Part shown: piece after piece, positions 17,243 through 25,137 of the stretch
Layout: each line of letters opens with the position of its first letter
Numbering within the stretch: the stretch's first letter is position 1
DNA from: Candidatus Omnitrophota bacterium
GTDB lineage: Bacteria > Omnitrophota > Gorgyraeia > Gorgyraeales > Gorgyraeaceae
NCBI GenBank assembly: GCA_018819285.1
Contig: JAHJQM010000002.1
Location: 1 to 48,324, forward strand
DNA: 48,324 bases
Reading direction: 5' to 3'
Made by a program: the position numbers and the translations under genes
Notes under the pieces: generated by a model
What the model was told of the DNA's origin: nothing
The model's input: the letters and a program-made list of their open reading frames with translations, nothing else
Databases searched by the model: none

Positions 17243-17674
17243 TTAATCCCTTCTTAAAGGATAATTTCCATCTGGCCAATCGTCTTTTAAAAGCAAGTGC
17301 TTCAAATTCGGGTGACCTTTGAAATTCACTCCCAGCATTTCATGCATCTCCATCTCTATCCACTCCGCGCATTTCATTATTGGGGTTAAGCTATCTATTT
17401 CCAGATCTGGCTTATCCATAATAACCCTTAATGTAACAATAAGCCCTATTTCATCTATTGAAAAATGATACAGGATCTCGACTGCTTTTCTTATATCAAC
17501 CCCAGACGCAGTTGAAAATCTTGCCTTTACATCATTAAAAAGATATTTCACTGTCTGAGTTAATATAGCTTTATTAATAGTAAAATATATCCTGTTTTTA
17601 GATTTATTCGTAAATTCTATCAGGCCTTTACCTGATCGCACCTTTATATTTTCTATTATCGCTTCTCTTTTCAT
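17243..17674 (-). CDS. NuoC/EchD-like hydrogenase subunit
   Basis: A 143-aa protein of the complex I 30-kDa (NuoC) family, corresponding to EchD/MbhK or the N-terminus of HycE. The typical second half is present: LRVIMDKPDLEIDSLTPIM, CAEWIEMEMHEMLGVNFKGHPN and LLLKDDWPDGNYPLRRD. It supports the large subunit in the hydrophilic arm. It overlaps the small-subunit gene by 4 nt and is separated from the large subunit by 3 nt. Confidence 0.92.
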   Translation of the reverse strand: MKREAIIENIKVRSGKGLIEFTNKSKNRIYFTINKAILTQTVKYLFNDVKARFSTASGVDIRKAVEILYHFSIDEIGLIVTLRVIMDKPDLEIDSLTPIMKCAEWIEMEMHEMLGVNFKGHPNLKHLLLKDDWPDGNYPLRRD

Positions 17675-18099
17675 TTTTTGCCTGTCAATTCCTTAATCAA
17701 TTTTACAATACCTGCTATCATTGCCTCTGGTTTTGGAGGGCATCCTGGTATATAAACATTCACTGGTAAAACTGAATCCACTGGGTTCGGACAATTTGGC
17801 CCATTTTTAAAAATGCCCTGTCCGGATGCGCATGCCCCTATTGCAATAACCACGCATGGCTTTGGAGCTTGTTCATAAATTGCCTTTACGCGCGGTACCG
17901 TCTTTAAATTTAAAGACCCTGTTACAAGTATTGCATCTGCATGCCTAATGCTGCCAACAAGTGTTATGCCAAATCTTTCTACATCAAATCTTGGGGTCAA
18001 TAGATCCAGTATTTCTATGTCGCAGTTATTGCAGCTGCCGGTTGACATGTGATAAACCCATATAGATTTTGTCAGAGCCTTTAGTCTTAAACTCATCAT
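17671..18099 (-). CDS. Group 4 NiFe-hydrogenase small subunit (NuoB-like)
   Basis: A 142-aa NuoB-like small subunit that holds one proximal [4Fe-4S] cluster. Cysteines are at positions 23 and 26 (GSCNNCDIE), in GACASGQG (about 91) and in IPGCPPKPEAM (about 121), the standard group 4 arrangement (EchC, MbhJ, HycG). It passes electrons between the NuoI-like subunit and the Ni-Fe site. It overlaps the NuoH-like gene by 4 nt. Confidence 0.94.
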   Translation of the reverse strand: MMSLRLKALTKSIWVYHMSTGSCNNCDIEILDLLTPRFDVERFGITLVGSIRHADAILVTGSLNLKTVPRVKAIYEQAPKPCVVIAIGACASGQGIFKNGPNCPNPVDSVLPVNVYIPGCPPKPEAMIAGIVKLIKELTGKK

Positions 18100-19010
18100 A
18101 TCCCTTTTACTGCCAAAATTACTGCCAGTATAGCCATTAACGTCATTTTGCCCCAGAAAAACCTTACTGCCTGGTCAATCCTCACTCTCGGATTTGTATT
18201 TCTCATCAAAATTATTATAACTAAAAGTATAACATACTTCCATAGGCTTAAGAAATTGAACCCCTGCCAGAATAATGTTATCAGAAATAATGGCAGAGCC
18301 ACCATTAACATTGTCTTTGTGAGTTTTAAAATAGCTAGAAGCATGCCTGAATATTCTATGCAAGTGCCTGCCATAATCTCTGTCTCTGCCTCTGCCATGT
18401 CAAAAGGCACAAGGCCCAGCTTTGCCTGCATGCAAAATATCATAACAATAAACGCAATAATGCCAGAGAGACTTGAAAGAAACGCGCCATGACTTGCCTG
18501 GTAAGCTATAATATCGCCCAATCTTAACATCCCCCCGCTCTTAATAATAGGCACTAGCAATGAGATAATAAAAGGTAGCTCATATGCTATTACCAGTTTT
18601 ATTTCTCTTGATGCGCCCAGAGATGCTAGAGGATTTCCGCTTGCAGAAGCGCCTAATATAACAGCTATTGCTGGCAATGTCAAAAGATAAATAATTACAA
18701 TAATGTCTCCTGAAAAACCCTTTGAGCCAGGATCTATGTTAATAAGCCATATAAATGTTGAGACTAGCGTAATAGCGCTAAGACCTATCATAGGAGATAA
18801 AAAAAACAATCCTTTTGATGCAGATCTTGGAACAGTAATCTCTTTTATGCTGAGTTTTACAAGATCCATTAATGGTTGGTACCACGGAGGCCCTATTCTC
18901 CACTGAACCCGCGCAGTAACCTTGCGGTCTATCCAACTTGCCACCAAACCGATAACCGCTGTAAACAGAAAACCTGGAAATATTATATAATTAAATAGAT
19001 ATTTTATCAT
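18096..19010 (-). CDS. NuoH/EchB-like membrane subunit
   Basis: A protein of about 304 aa from the ATG at 19010 (15 residues shorter than the longest frame, whose start would lie inside a palindrome). It has eight hydrophobic helices and NuoH/HycD/MbhM signatures: SWIDRKVTARVQWRIGPPWYQP, FDMAEAETEIMAG and RNTNPRVRIDQAVRFFWGK. It anchors the hydrogenase arm to the membrane channel modules and forms the quinone-site-like cavity in complex I relatives. GAAGCGAG upstream gives a weak ribosome binding site. Confidence 0.93.
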   Translation of the reverse strand: MIKYLFNYIIFPGFLFTAVIGLVASWIDRKVTARVQWRIGPPWYQPLMDLVKLSIKEITVPRSASKGLFFLSPMIGLSAITLVSTFIWLINIDPGSKGFSGDIIVIIYLLTLPAIAVILGASASGNPLASLGASREIKLVIAYELPFIISLLVPIIKSGGMLRLGDIIAYQASHGAFLSSLSGIIAFIVMIFCMQAKLGLVPFDMAEAETEIMAGTCIEYSGMLLAILKLTKTMLMVALPLFLITLFWQGFNFLSLWKYVILLVIIILMRNTNPRVRIDQAVRFFWGKMTLMAILAVILAVKGI

Positions 19011-19021
19011 ATCTCGCTTCA

Positions 19022-19073
19022 AGACCAGGCCTTGATCACAATTTACTGAGATCAAGACCTGGTCTTGATCTCA
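19022..19073. repeat. Palindromic repeat containing the ferredoxin stop codon
   Basis: A perfect palindrome with 13-nt arms TGAGATCAAGACC and its complement around one T (19047-19073), preceded by another partial copy (AAGACCAGGCCTTGATC, 19021-19037) able to pair with it. Its outermost TCA (19071-19073) is the TGA stop codon of the ferredoxin gene. It fills the gap between ferredoxin and the NuoH-like gene. Confidence 0.8.
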
Positions 19074-19553
19074 TGGATGATATTTTTTCCAGGGCATAGC
19101 ATGAACTACCACATGTTTGCCTATCAAATATATATCCTCTTTTTCTGACTCTTCAACTTCCATAAACTTTACTGCATCTGGTATTGAGCATGTCTTAGCG
19201 CAAATAGGTTCTTCATCACCGCTTCTATTAATACATGCATCGCACTGGGATATTATATAAGGTATTGTATCTAGCGGTATTGTGCCGAATGGGCACGCTA
19301 GGCTGCAGGATTTACAAGAAATACATCGTATAGTAAAGCGTTTTATTATCCCGTCAGACTGCCTCTCTATAGCTTCTTTTGGGCAGGCATTTACACATGG
19401 CGCCTCCTCACAATGCCTGCAAATATGCAAAAACTGGCCAATCTCTCTTAAGCGGGTTATGCCTGAATTCTTCGGATGGTAATAATAACTGCATTTTGCA
19501 GTTACTTCTCCGCATTTATTCAATTTTTCCAAATCTACAAACAAACGTTTCAT
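19071..19553 (-). CDS. Polyferredoxin-type electron-transfer protein (HydN/CooF-like)
   Basis: A 160-aa Fe-S protein of the DmsB/HycB/CooF type with four cysteine motifs: an N-terminal Cys pair (C14, C21), CRHCEEAPCVNACP, CISCKSCSLACPFG and CDACINRSGDEEPICAKTC. Such proteins carry up to four [4Fe-4S] clusters and connect an electron donor to a membrane hydrogenase (HycB/HydN, CooF). It sits between the HydG-like and NuoH-like genes and is flanked on both sides by palindromes. It is the likely bridge from the NAD(P)H/ferredoxin module to the hydrogenase arm. Confidence 0.9.
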   Translation of the reverse strand: MKRLFVDLEKLNKCGEVTAKCSYYYHPKNSGITRLREIGQFLHICRHCEEAPCVNACPKEAIERQSDGIIKRFTIRCISCKSCSLACPFGTIPLDTIPYIISQCDACINRSGDEEPICAKTCSIPDAVKFMEVEESEKEDIYLIGKHVVVHAMPWKKYHP

Positions 19554-19563
19554 TTTATATACC

Positions 19564-19601
19564 TAAGTTGACACTTTTGACAATGTCAGAGTGTCAACTT
19601 A
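19564..19601. repeat. Palindromic repeat, stop-codon/intergenic family, copy 2
   Basis: TAAGTTGACACT arms (12 nt, perfect) at 19564-19575 and 19590-19601 with an inner TTGACA/TGTCAG pair. Same core as copies at 1989, 20443 and 22809. It fills the gap between the HydG-like and ferredoxin genes, ending 4 nt before the HydG-like stop codon. Confidence 0.85.
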
Positions 19602-19605
19602 CTGC

Positions 19606-20430
19606 CTAATCCCAGATTTCATGTATATGACTTATCTTGTCGTATCTAAATACCGGCCCATCTTTACATGCATAAAAATTGCCAAGCCTGCAATGCCCGC
19701 ACTTTCCAATACCACAGCTCATATTTTTTTCCATCGACAAATAAATCTGTTCTGGCTTATATCCTACTTCCAGGAGTTTAAATGTCGCAAACTTCATCAT
19801 AATAGGCGGCCCGCATACGATTGTTACGCTACTCTTGAGATCAACATCTAGCTTATCAAGAGTTGTAGTTACAAGGCCTACATTTCCTTTCCAGCTATCA
19901 TCTTTCCTGTCAACTGTAATTCTAAATTTAATCCTTTTTTTATCTAACGACTGCCATTTATCTAAAACACAATCTTTATAAATTATATCCGACGGAGTCC
20001 TGGATCCACAGCAAAATAAAACACTTTTATATTTTTCTATATCATGGGCCAGCGCCAAGAATAATGCCCTGAGCGGCGCAAGCCCTACTCCTCCACCTAC
20101 AAGTAAAATTTCCTTTCCTTCAAATTCAGAAAGAGGGTATTCCTTACCATAAGGCCCTCTTAGCCCAACTATATCGCCTTTCTTCAGATTATGAATCATA
20201 GACGTAATTTTTCCTGCCTTCATTATAGTAATCTCTAGCTTATCATCTTCATACGGCGAAGACGATGGCGTAAAAGGAGCCTCGCCTTTACCGGGGATAC
20301 TCATTTCTACGAACTGTCCTGCCTTAAAATGTAACGGCACCTCTGGCCTAAGCCTAAAAGTTTTTATAGTAGGGCTTTCCTCTATCACATCAAGCACTTC
20401 TGTCTTTATAGGCAAATACGGATTTTCCAT
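19606..20430 (-). CDS. HydG-like FAD/NAD(P)-binding and [2Fe-2S] subunit
   Basis: A 274-aa oxidoreductase of the ferredoxin-NADP reductase fold, closest in layout to sulfhydrogenase subunit gamma (HydG) and anaerobic sulfite reductase subunit B. An FAD-binding barrel (about 8-100, with FTPSSSP in place of the usual RxYS) is followed by an NAD(P)-binding domain starting LLVGGGVGLAPLRAL (about 107-121) and CGPPIMM. A C-terminal [2Fe-2S] motif CGIGKCGHCRLGNFYAC (about 240-256) ends the protein. It should oxidise or reduce NAD(P)(H). Its usual partners HydA/HydD (group 3b hydrogenase) are absent here; it is placed in a group 4 operon instead. Confidence 0.88.
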   Translation of the reverse strand: MENPYLPIKTEVLDVIEESPTIKTFRLRPEVPLHFKAGQFVEMSIPGKGEAPFTPSSSPYEDDKLEITIMKAGKITSMIHNLKKGDIVGLRGPYGKEYPLSEFEGKEILLVGGGVGLAPLRALFLALAHDIEKYKSVLFCCGSRTPSDIIYKDCVLDKWQSLDKKRIKFRITVDRKDDSWKGNVGLVTTTLDKLDVDLKSSVTIVCGPPIMMKFATFKLLEVGYKPEQIYLSMEKNMSCGIGKCGHCRLGNFYACKDGPVFRYDKISHIHEIWD

Positions 20431-20442
20431 AATCTGTATCCT

Positions 20443-20479
20443 AAGTTGACACTTTTGACATTGTCAGAAGTGTCAACTT
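20443..20479. repeat. Palindromic repeat, stop-codon/intergenic family, copy 3
   Basis: 18-nt arms (20443-20460 and 20462-20479) around one T with a single mismatch. The TGA stop codon of the HydB-like gene (20475-20473) lies inside the right arm, so the element supplies the end of that reading frame. Confidence 0.88.
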
Positions 20480-21501
20480 GTTTGAAGCTTAGAAAGCACT
20501 TCGCGTATATCTATCTTACCAGGACATGCCTCGGTGCATCTTCCGCAACCAGTGCATCCAAATTTCCCTATAGTATCAGGGAAAAAATTGAATTTTTTGT
20601 CAAAGCGATTTCTCAGGCGCTGCGCCAGAAGTTTCCTGGGGTTTGCACCGCCTGCAACCCTTGCAAAAGACATCAGAAGACAAGAATCCCACATCCTTAA
20701 TCTTTCAAAACCTTTTTCTTTTTTCTGGTCCATTAAAATAAAACAGTGGCACGCTGGACATATCATATTACAGGCGCCGCACTCAACGCATGTCTTCGCA
20801 ACCTCTTCCCACAAACCTGAATCAAATTTACCTTTAAATGCAGGCTGTATGGAATCTTTCGGAGGAATCTTGCTTTTTTTTACATGCTCCAACAAGTCCT
20901 CTTTTAGCTTTTTTCTATATGATCCTCTTTTTTCTATATAAGGCTCTGCGCTTTGAAATAATTTAAAGTATTCTTTTATAATCTTTTCTCCTTTACTGGA
21001 CCCTGTCTCTACTACATAACCGCTGTCAAGTTCTGAAAGATTAATATCAAAACCTTCTGCAGGGTAAGGCATTATGTCTATCGCGACGCAAAAACATGTA
21101 TCTCCATAACATGTGCAATCGCTGGATATTATAAGTCCTGTTTCTCTTTTGGATACATAGAAAGGATCGCGGAATGGCTCTCGGGCGTAGACATAGTCCA
21201 TTACTTTAAAAGACACAAGGTCGCAGGATTTCGCGCCTATAATGGCTATAGGCTTTTCTTTTTCACTAGAATTGTCTTTAGAAAAATATTCCGCTATCTT
21301 TGTCCTGGCAGGAAAATAGAAGCTTTTTATAGGTTCTACAGCTCTTATCTCTCCTATGACAGAATCTCCCAGGCCATCTTCTCCTGTTTTCCTGTAGAAT
21401 CTTTTATTATCTGATTTTACAGGCGCGAAAATCTTATATGTTTTAGATAAAGATTTTACCAGTCTGTCAAGATTAGGTTTATTTATAAAATACAGGTCCA
21501 A
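20473..21501 (-). CDS. HydB-like two-cluster [4Fe-4S] subunit
   Basis: A 342-aa protein of the sulfhydrogenase subunit beta (HydB)/anaerobic sulfite reductase subunit A type. The N-terminal two thirds (DSVIGEIRAVEPIKSFYFPA, IIGAKSCDLVSFKVMDYVY) and a Cys cluster SDCTCYGDTCFC are followed by two ferredoxin motifs, CVECGACNMICPACHC (about 237-252) and CTGCGRCTEACPG (about 317-329). It shuttles electrons between its HydG-like partner and the hydrogenase. Initiation is at TTG (21501) with AGAAGGGG just upstream. It is the promoter-proximal gene of the hydrogenase operon. Confidence 0.87.
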   Translation of the reverse strand: MDLYFINKPNLDRLVKSLSKTYKIFAPVKSDNKRFYRKTGEDGLGDSVIGEIRAVEPIKSFYFPARTKIAEYFSKDNSSEKEKPIAIIGAKSCDLVSFKVMDYVYAREPFRDPFYVSKRETGLIISSDCTCYGDTCFCVAIDIMPYPAEGFDINLSELDSGYVVETGSSKGEKIIKEYFKLFQSAEPYIEKRGSYRKKLKEDLLEHVKKSKIPPKDSIQPAFKGKFDSGLWEEVAKTCVECGACNMICPACHCFILMDQKKEKGFERLRMWDSCLLMSFARVAGGANPRKLLAQRLRNRFDKKFNFFPDTIGKFGCTGCGRCTEACPGKIDIREVLSKLQTS

Positions 21502-21542
21502 AGTTGCCCCTTCTTAGGCTTGAAAGAAAAATTATCAGCTAT

Positions 21543-21573
21543 ACTATATCATACCAATAGGGATTAATGTCAA
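21543..21573 (-). promoter_or_regulatory. Candidate promoter for the hydrogenase operon
   Basis: TTGACA (21573-21568) and TATAGT (21548-21543) with a 19-nt spacer, slightly longer than ideal. It lies about 40 nt upstream of the TTG start of the HydB-like gene, the first gene of the operon. Confidence 0.55.
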
Positions 21574-21609
21574 GTAAAATTTGCCAACTGGCGGTTAAAT
21601 TTTGCTGAT

Positions 21610-21629
21610 GCCGCAAAGACTTTTGCAGC
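21610..21629 (-). terminator. Weak hairpin after the NIL-ferredoxin gene
   Basis: An 8-bp stem (GCUGCAAA with UUUGCGGC, one G-U pair) with a 4-nt loop, 7 nt after the stop of the upstream gene. The following U-tract is poor (ATCAGCAAAATTT), so termination would be partial at best. Confidence 0.35.
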
Positions 21630-21635
21630 GCAAGT

Positions 21636-22043
21636 CTAAAAATGCAATTCCATTGCTCTTGGCGGGCAGGCCTTAATGCATAACTCGCATGCAATGCACT
21701 TTGTATCATAAAAGAGCACCTTGCGGGTTAACAAATCTGTGACAAGAGCAGCTGTTGGACATATTGGAACACACGCGCCGCAATGAGTACATTTCGACTC
21801 GTTCCTTTTGATATCTTTTGAAAGCGGTTGAATAGTCACGCCAAGTGATTTTGCATATTTCAATGATTTTTCGAGATTAGTCTCTTCTCCTTTAAGTTCA
21901 AGCACCATAAGGCCTTCTTCTCTTGGAGTAACATATGCCTTCAATATATTGAATTCTAAATCGAAATCCTTTACCATTCTATACACTATTGGCTGATCTA
22001 CCAGCTTATGAGGAAATTTTAAAACAATTCTTTTAGAGTCCAT
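21636..22043 (-). CDS. NIL-domain ferredoxin
   Basis: A 135-aa protein with an N-terminal NIL domain (about 1-75: VLKFPHKLVDQPIVYRMVKD, the ligand-binding-like fold also found at the C-terminus of methionine importer MetN) fused to two [4Fe-4S] motifs, CTHCGACVPICP and CIACELCIKACPPR. This fusion family has been implicated genetically, with DUF39 and COG2122/UPF0280 proteins, in anaerobic homocysteine synthesis from aspartate semialdehyde. The UPF0280 gene is immediately upstream, which fits. GGAGG precedes the ATG. No DUF39 gene is in the window. Confidence 0.9.
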   Translation of the reverse strand: MDSKRIVLKFPHKLVDQPIVYRMVKDFDLEFNILKAYVTPREEGLMVLELKGEETNLEKSLKYAKSLGVTIQPLSKDIKRNESKCTHCGACVPICPTAALVTDLLTRKVLFYDTKCIACELCIKACPPRAMELHF

Positions 22044-22062
22044 ATTAATACTACCTCCTAAA

Positions 22063-22794
22063 TTAAACTAACTCTATGTCTCCTATACTTCCTAAATCTT
22101 TTCCAAGTATTACTACTGCAGCCTTGACCCCTTTTATAGATAAAGCGAATTCAAGGCTCGACGCAATGTCCTTCTTTTTCTTAATTCTATTGCACGTTGC
22201 AGTCGTAACTGCATCTGCCAAAGCCGCAGACTTGGCTATTATAACACAAGCGTCTGCTTTTCCAAAGCTTAAAGAATGGCCAACTGTGCCAGAAGATGTG
22301 CAAATTCCAAGAGGCGTATCTTCTGGTTTTATCTTTATAAAAATTTTATTAGAAAGGGGTGAATCGCCTGCATAAATTGCAATGGTCCGAATCTTATCTG
22401 ATTTTATAAATATATCGCCACCATTTTCTATTATAACCTGCTTAGAATAAGCCAGAAGTTCATTTCCTACAAAATCATCCATAGCCCCTGCAACGCTTGC
22501 CATTGGGCCAACTCCTGCAAGTCCAGTTGTCCGGATCATTTCTTTTATAATATCTGCACCTAGAGGATCCTGGCTGATTGGTTCAAGGCTTGTCATAAAT
22601 TCAGGCCTGTGCTTTATATAATCTTCTATCTCGGCCCTATATTTTATGACAATTCCCTCTGTTATAGGCCTGATATCTTTTTCTGCGAAGATAAAAAGAT
22701 CTGTCTCTTTTACAATAACCTCTTGCCCGATAAGATCGCTGTCTTTTGTCAATCTCCTGTAAAATCTTTCTTGGTATTTTCTACTCTTTGTCAT
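22063..22794 (-). CDS. UPF0280 (COG2122) ApbE-like protein
   Basis: A 243-aa member of the UPF0280/COG2122 family, structurally related to the FAD:protein transferase ApbE. Signature segments are seen: GLAGVGPMASVAGAMDDFVG, VIIENGGDIFIK, GICTSSGTVGHSLSFGKADA and SAALADAVTTATCNRI. In methanogens and Desulfovibrio this family co-occurs with DUF39 and NIL-ferredoxin proteins and is needed for homocysteine formation. Here it sits directly upstream of the NIL-ferredoxin gene and downstream of hypE, separated from hypE by a palindrome. Confidence 0.9.
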   Translation of the reverse strand: MTKSRKYQERFYRRLTKDSDLIGQEVIVKETDLFIFAEKDIRPITEGIVIKYRAEIEDYIKHRPEFMTSLEPISQDPLGADIIKEMIRTTGLAGVGPMASVAGAMDDFVGNELLAYSKQVIIENGGDIFIKSDKIRTIAIYAGDSPLSNKIFIKIKPEDTPLGICTSSGTVGHSLSFGKADACVIIAKSAALADAVTTATCNRIKKKKDIASSLEFALSIKGVKAAVVILGKDLGSIGDIELV

Positions 22795-22808
22795 CGCTTT
22801 GAAACTCC

Positions 22809-22849
22809 CAAAGTTGACACTTTTGACAATGCTAAAAGTGTCAACTTTG
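22809..22849. repeat. Palindromic repeat, stop-codon/intergenic family, copy 4
   Basis: Perfect 16-nt arms CAAAGTTGACACTTTT (22809-22824) and complement (22834-22849), 9-nt loop. It abuts the hypE stop codon (22852-22850) with no gap. Confidence 0.88.
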
Positions 22850-23848
22850 TCAGCAAATTCTTGGAAACTGTTCCCCTGTAATCATATCCAGTATCCTTAA
22901 ACCGCCTGACTGAGTCTTTAGATAGACTCGTTTGTCCTTTTCTTTTCCAACTACTCCTATAATTCTAGCATTTTTTCCAAGTGAATGTTTCTTCATCTTC
23001 GACAATATACTACCAGCATAATCTTTAGAAACTATTGCAATCAGTTTGCCTTCATTAGCCATATATAACGGGTCAAAGCCTAGTATTTCACATAAAGCCC
23101 TTACTGATTTCTTTATAGGAATATTTTTTTCTTCTATTGCAATATTATAACCTGAAGCTAGACTGATCTCATTAAGAGTAGTAGCCAGGCCTCCTCTCGT
23201 AGGGTCCCTCATAAATTTTATACCTCTGCATATTATTGAAGATACAAATTTGTTAAGAGGGCTGCAATCGCTTGAGATCCTAGCTTTAAATTTCAATTCT
23301 TCCCTAGCTAGCAATATAGAAGCAGCATGGTCTCCTATAGTGCCACTTATTATAATCTTATCTCCTGGCTTTATCCTTGAAATAGCTATCTCTTGATTCT
23401 TAAACACCTCTCCTATACCTGACGTATTTATAAATATACCGTCTATAGCCCCTTTTTCAACAACCTTAAAATCCCCTGTTACTATATTTACGCCTGCAGC
23501 TTTACATGTATCTCTAATAGAAATTGTTATTTTTTCTAAACTAGCATAACTAAACCCGTCTTCTAATATCATCCCGCAGGATAAATATTTAGGCATTGCT
23601 CCTGAAACAGCCAGGTCATTTACTGTGCCGCATACTGAAAGCTTTCCGATATCCCCACCTGGAAAAAATAAAGGCTTAATAACAAAAGAATCAGTGGTGT
23701 AAGCAAGTTTTTTTGCTTCGGATTTTATAAACGCAGCATCTCCTAGTTTATTCAGGAAAGGATTGTCCAGATTTTTTATAAATAAATCTTTTATCAAATC
23801 ATGCATAAGAATTCCGCCACTTCCATGTGAAAGAGTTATAGTTTTCAT
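22850..23848 (-). CDS. hypE: Hydrogenase maturation protein HypE
   Basis: A 332-aa full-length HypE of the PurM/AIR-synthase fold. Family motifs include TLSHGSGGILMHDLI at the start, LAYTTDSFVIKPLFFPGGDIG, CGTVNDLAVSGAMP and MRDPTRGGLATTLNEIS, and the protein ends ...GEQFPRIC. The terminal Cys332 is the residue carbamoylated by HypF and then dehydrated by HypE with ATP to thiocyanate, giving the cyanide ligands of the Ni-Fe site. It overlaps hypD by 4 nt, in the standard hypC-D-E order. Confidence 0.96.
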   Translation of the reverse strand: MKTITLSHGSGGILMHDLIKDLFIKNLDNPFLNKLGDAAFIKSEAKKLAYTTDSFVIKPLFFPGGDIGKLSVCGTVNDLAVSGAMPKYLSCGMILEDGFSYASLEKITISIRDTCKAAGVNIVTGDFKVVEKGAIDGIFINTSGIGEVFKNQEIAISRIKPGDKIIISGTIGDHAASILLAREELKFKARISSDCSPLNKFVSSIICRGIKFMRDPTRGGLATTLNEISLASGYNIAIEEKNIPIKKSVRALCEILGFDPLYMANEGKLIAIVSKDYAGSILSKMKKHSLGKNARIIGVVGKEKDKRVYLKTQSGGLRILDMITGEQFPRIC

Positions 23849-24930
23849 TTTCGGTACCTATAATATGCAGCGCATGTGCCTTCGCTCGAAACCATACATG
23901 CGCCGTGAGGATTACTCGGATTACACTTTTTAGAAAATAATTTGCAATCCAGAGGCGTTTTTATGCCTTTTAACACACTGCCACATATGCATCCCTTATC
24001 TACGCTGGTTTTTATGTATGGAAAATCTATATTTTTCTCAGCGTCAAAATCCGCATAACTTTTCTTTAAAATAAGTCCGCTCTTTAGTATGACCCCTATC
24101 CCTCTCCATTCAGAATCATTTACTGAAAAAACCTCATCTATAAGATGGAGCGCTTTGACATTACCTTGGGCCTTGACTACTCGATTATATTGATTTTCAA
24201 CTTTTGCCATATTTAATTTAACCTGCCTTACAAGCATTAAAATAGACTGCAATATATCAAGAGGTTCAAAACCTGCTATCACGCATGGTATATTGTATTT
24301 CCTGCTAATTTCATTATAAGATTTTATTCCTATAATAGCGCTTACATGCGCAGGACACAGAAATCCTTTTATATTTACGCGCTCATCCCCTGCCAGTAAT
24401 TTCATCGCAGGAGGCATGATTTTATGGCCGGAATACACAAAAAAGTTTTTCAGTCTTTTCTTTTTTGCGTATTTTATACTGGCTGCTACAGTCGGAACAG
24501 TTGTCTCAAATCCTATTCCAAGAAATACTATTTTTTTATCTTTATTATTTTCTGCAAACATAGCAGCATCCATCGCTGAATAAACAATCTTTACTTTACC
24601 GCTTGGCCTTTGTTTTAAAAGACTCGAATCCGTGCCAGGAACTTTTAACATATCCCCAAAACTAAATACAATAATATCATCAATAGCTGCAAGGGCTATT
24701 GCTTTATCAATATAATTTTTAGGAGTCACACATACAGGACATCCTGGCCCTGAAATAAGCCTTACATTCTCAGGAAGCAATCGCCTGATGCCAAATCTTT
24801 CGACAGCCATTGTATGAGTGCCACATACTTCCATAAAATTTACCTGGCATAAATCTTTAGCCTCTTTATTTATCAGCCTGTATAATTTTTTAGCGATATC
24901 TAAATTTCTGAATTCATCTATATATTTCAT
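23845..24930 (-). CDS. hypD: Hydrogenase maturation protein HypD
   Basis: A 361-aa full-length HypD, the [4Fe-4S] scaffold that holds the Fe(CN)2CO group with HypC. Conserved motifs: FMEVCGTHTMA, LISGPGCPVCVTP, FLGIGFETTVPTVAA, CPAHVSAIIG, and the C-terminal cluster region with GCICGSVLKGIKTP and CNPSNPHGACMVSSEGTCAAY. It overlaps hypC and hypE by 4 nt each. Confidence 0.97.
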   Translation of the reverse strand: MKYIDEFRNLDIAKKLYRLINKEAKDLCQVNFMEVCGTHTMAVERFGIRRLLPENVRLISGPGCPVCVTPKNYIDKAIALAAIDDIIVFSFGDMLKVPGTDSSLLKQRPSGKVKIVYSAMDAAMFAENNKDKKIVFLGIGFETTVPTVAASIKYAKKKRLKNFFVYSGHKIMPPAMKLLAGDERVNIKGFLCPAHVSAIIGIKSYNEISRKYNIPCVIAGFEPLDILQSILMLVRQVKLNMAKVENQYNRVVKAQGNVKALHLIDEVFSVNDSEWRGIGVILKSGLILKKSYADFDAEKNIDFPYIKTSVDKGCICGSVLKGIKTPLDCKLFSKKCNPSNPHGACMVSSEGTCAAYYRYRK

Positions 24931-25136
24931 TGGAGTTCTTCTAATATTTTCAAGGTTTCTTCTGCTTTAACGGTATCTAATTTCTCTATTGCAAACCCAG
25001 CGTGCACAATAACATAATCGCCTATCTTTGGATTTTTCAAAAAACTAATTCCTATAACACGCTGTATCCCTCCACTAGATACAGTTGCCCTGTCGAATTC
25101 TATTTTCAAAATCTTCATAGGGATAGCCAGACACAT
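24927..25136 (-). CDS. hypC: Hydrogenase maturation chaperone HypC
   Basis: A 69-aa HypC/HupF-family protein beginning MCLAIPMKI, with the essential N-terminal Cys2 that binds the iron precursor. The VIGISFLKNPKIGDYVIVHAGFAI segment is typical of the OB-like fold. It carries the Fe(CN)2CO unit from HypD to the large subunit. It begins 1 nt after the hypF stop and overlaps hypD. Confidence 0.96.
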   Translation of the reverse strand: MCLAIPMKILKIEFDRATVSSGGIQRVIGISFLKNPKIGDYVIVHAGFAIEKLDTVKAEETLKILEELQ

Positions 25137-25137
25137 A

